Below the pieces are notes generated by a model that did no database searches, was not told where the DNA came from, and saw only the letters and a list, made by a program, of their open reading frames with translations. Source: Setaria digitata (taxonomy: Eukaryota; Nematoda; Chromadorea; Rhabditida; Setariidae). Taken from it: a stretch of 64,000 nucleotides of DNA. Position 1 is the first letter of the stretch. Each line of letters starts with the position of its first letter. The stretch spans positions 124,001 through 188,000 of the forward strand of contig RCAB01000019.1 in NCBI GenBank assembly GCA_003640385.1. Reading direction: 5' to 3'. Made by a program: the position numbers and the translations under genes. Positions 63,917 to 64,000 of this stretch are shown one piece after another.

Positions 63917-64000
63917 TATGTATGTATGTATGTGTATGTATATATATATATATTTGCGTGTGTCCCAATATACTTGTCTGGCAGATTGTCTAAGGTTTAT

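Overview
The window looks like a nematode nuclear chromosome. It is AT-rich, its genes are broken into many short GT...AG exons, introns run from tens to several hundred bases, and introns and spacers carry long A/T homopolymers and a (TG)n microsatellite. The gene set is animal, and two genes have a nematode flavour (an EGG-1/EGG-2-like type II LDL-receptor-repeat protein and a nematode-type SLC17 transporter). Intron lengths fit a spirurid/filarial-type worm better than Caenorhabditis, but the species cannot be fixed from the sequence. I saw no bacterial, viral or plasmid genes, no CRISPR array and no convincing tRNA or rRNA.

Layout. (1) 57-5408 (+): 3' part of a PHRF1-like PHD-finger gene, entering from the left edge. 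(2) 6682-20071 (-): a long FAM193-like gene, convergent with the first. (3) 22916-30047 (-): a complete PERK (EIF2AK3/pek-1) ER-stress eIF2-alpha kinase. (4) 36675-41616 (+): an SLC16 monocarboxylate-type transporter, preceded by 6.6 kb without coding signal that probably holds its promoter and a non-coding first exon. (5) 45627-49037 (+): an SLC17-type major-facilitator transporter. (6) 50302-53808 (-): a type II membrane protein with about eight LDL-receptor class A modules. (7) 55538 to about 60441 (+): a secreted or surface MAM-domain protein, head to head with gene 6. (8) About 60.5-64 kb: no gene seen; it contains short hairpins and ends in a (TG)n tract of about 447 bp.

The genes do not form one pathway. 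PHRF1 is a nuclear chromatin/transcription-coupled factor, FAM193 is a poorly understood nuclear zinc-cluster family, PERK controls translation under ER stress, the two transporters move small anions, and the LDLa and MAM proteins are extracellular adhesion/recognition proteins that share a 1.7 kb divergent upstream region. No gene pair is close enough on one strand to look like a classical nematode operon.

The most notable non-gene structures are: a 71-bp duplicate of a PERK exon end, including its 5' splice site, lying in the next intron; a pair of near-identical 175-bp direct repeats upstream of FAM193; a perfect 21-bp-stem hairpin at 33.9 kb with several smaller relatives; an octapeptide Q-rich repeat in PHRF1; and a 24-nt candidate mini-intron at the FAM193 3' end. 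Exon boundaries were read by eye from splice consensus and frame continuity, so individual edges may be off.
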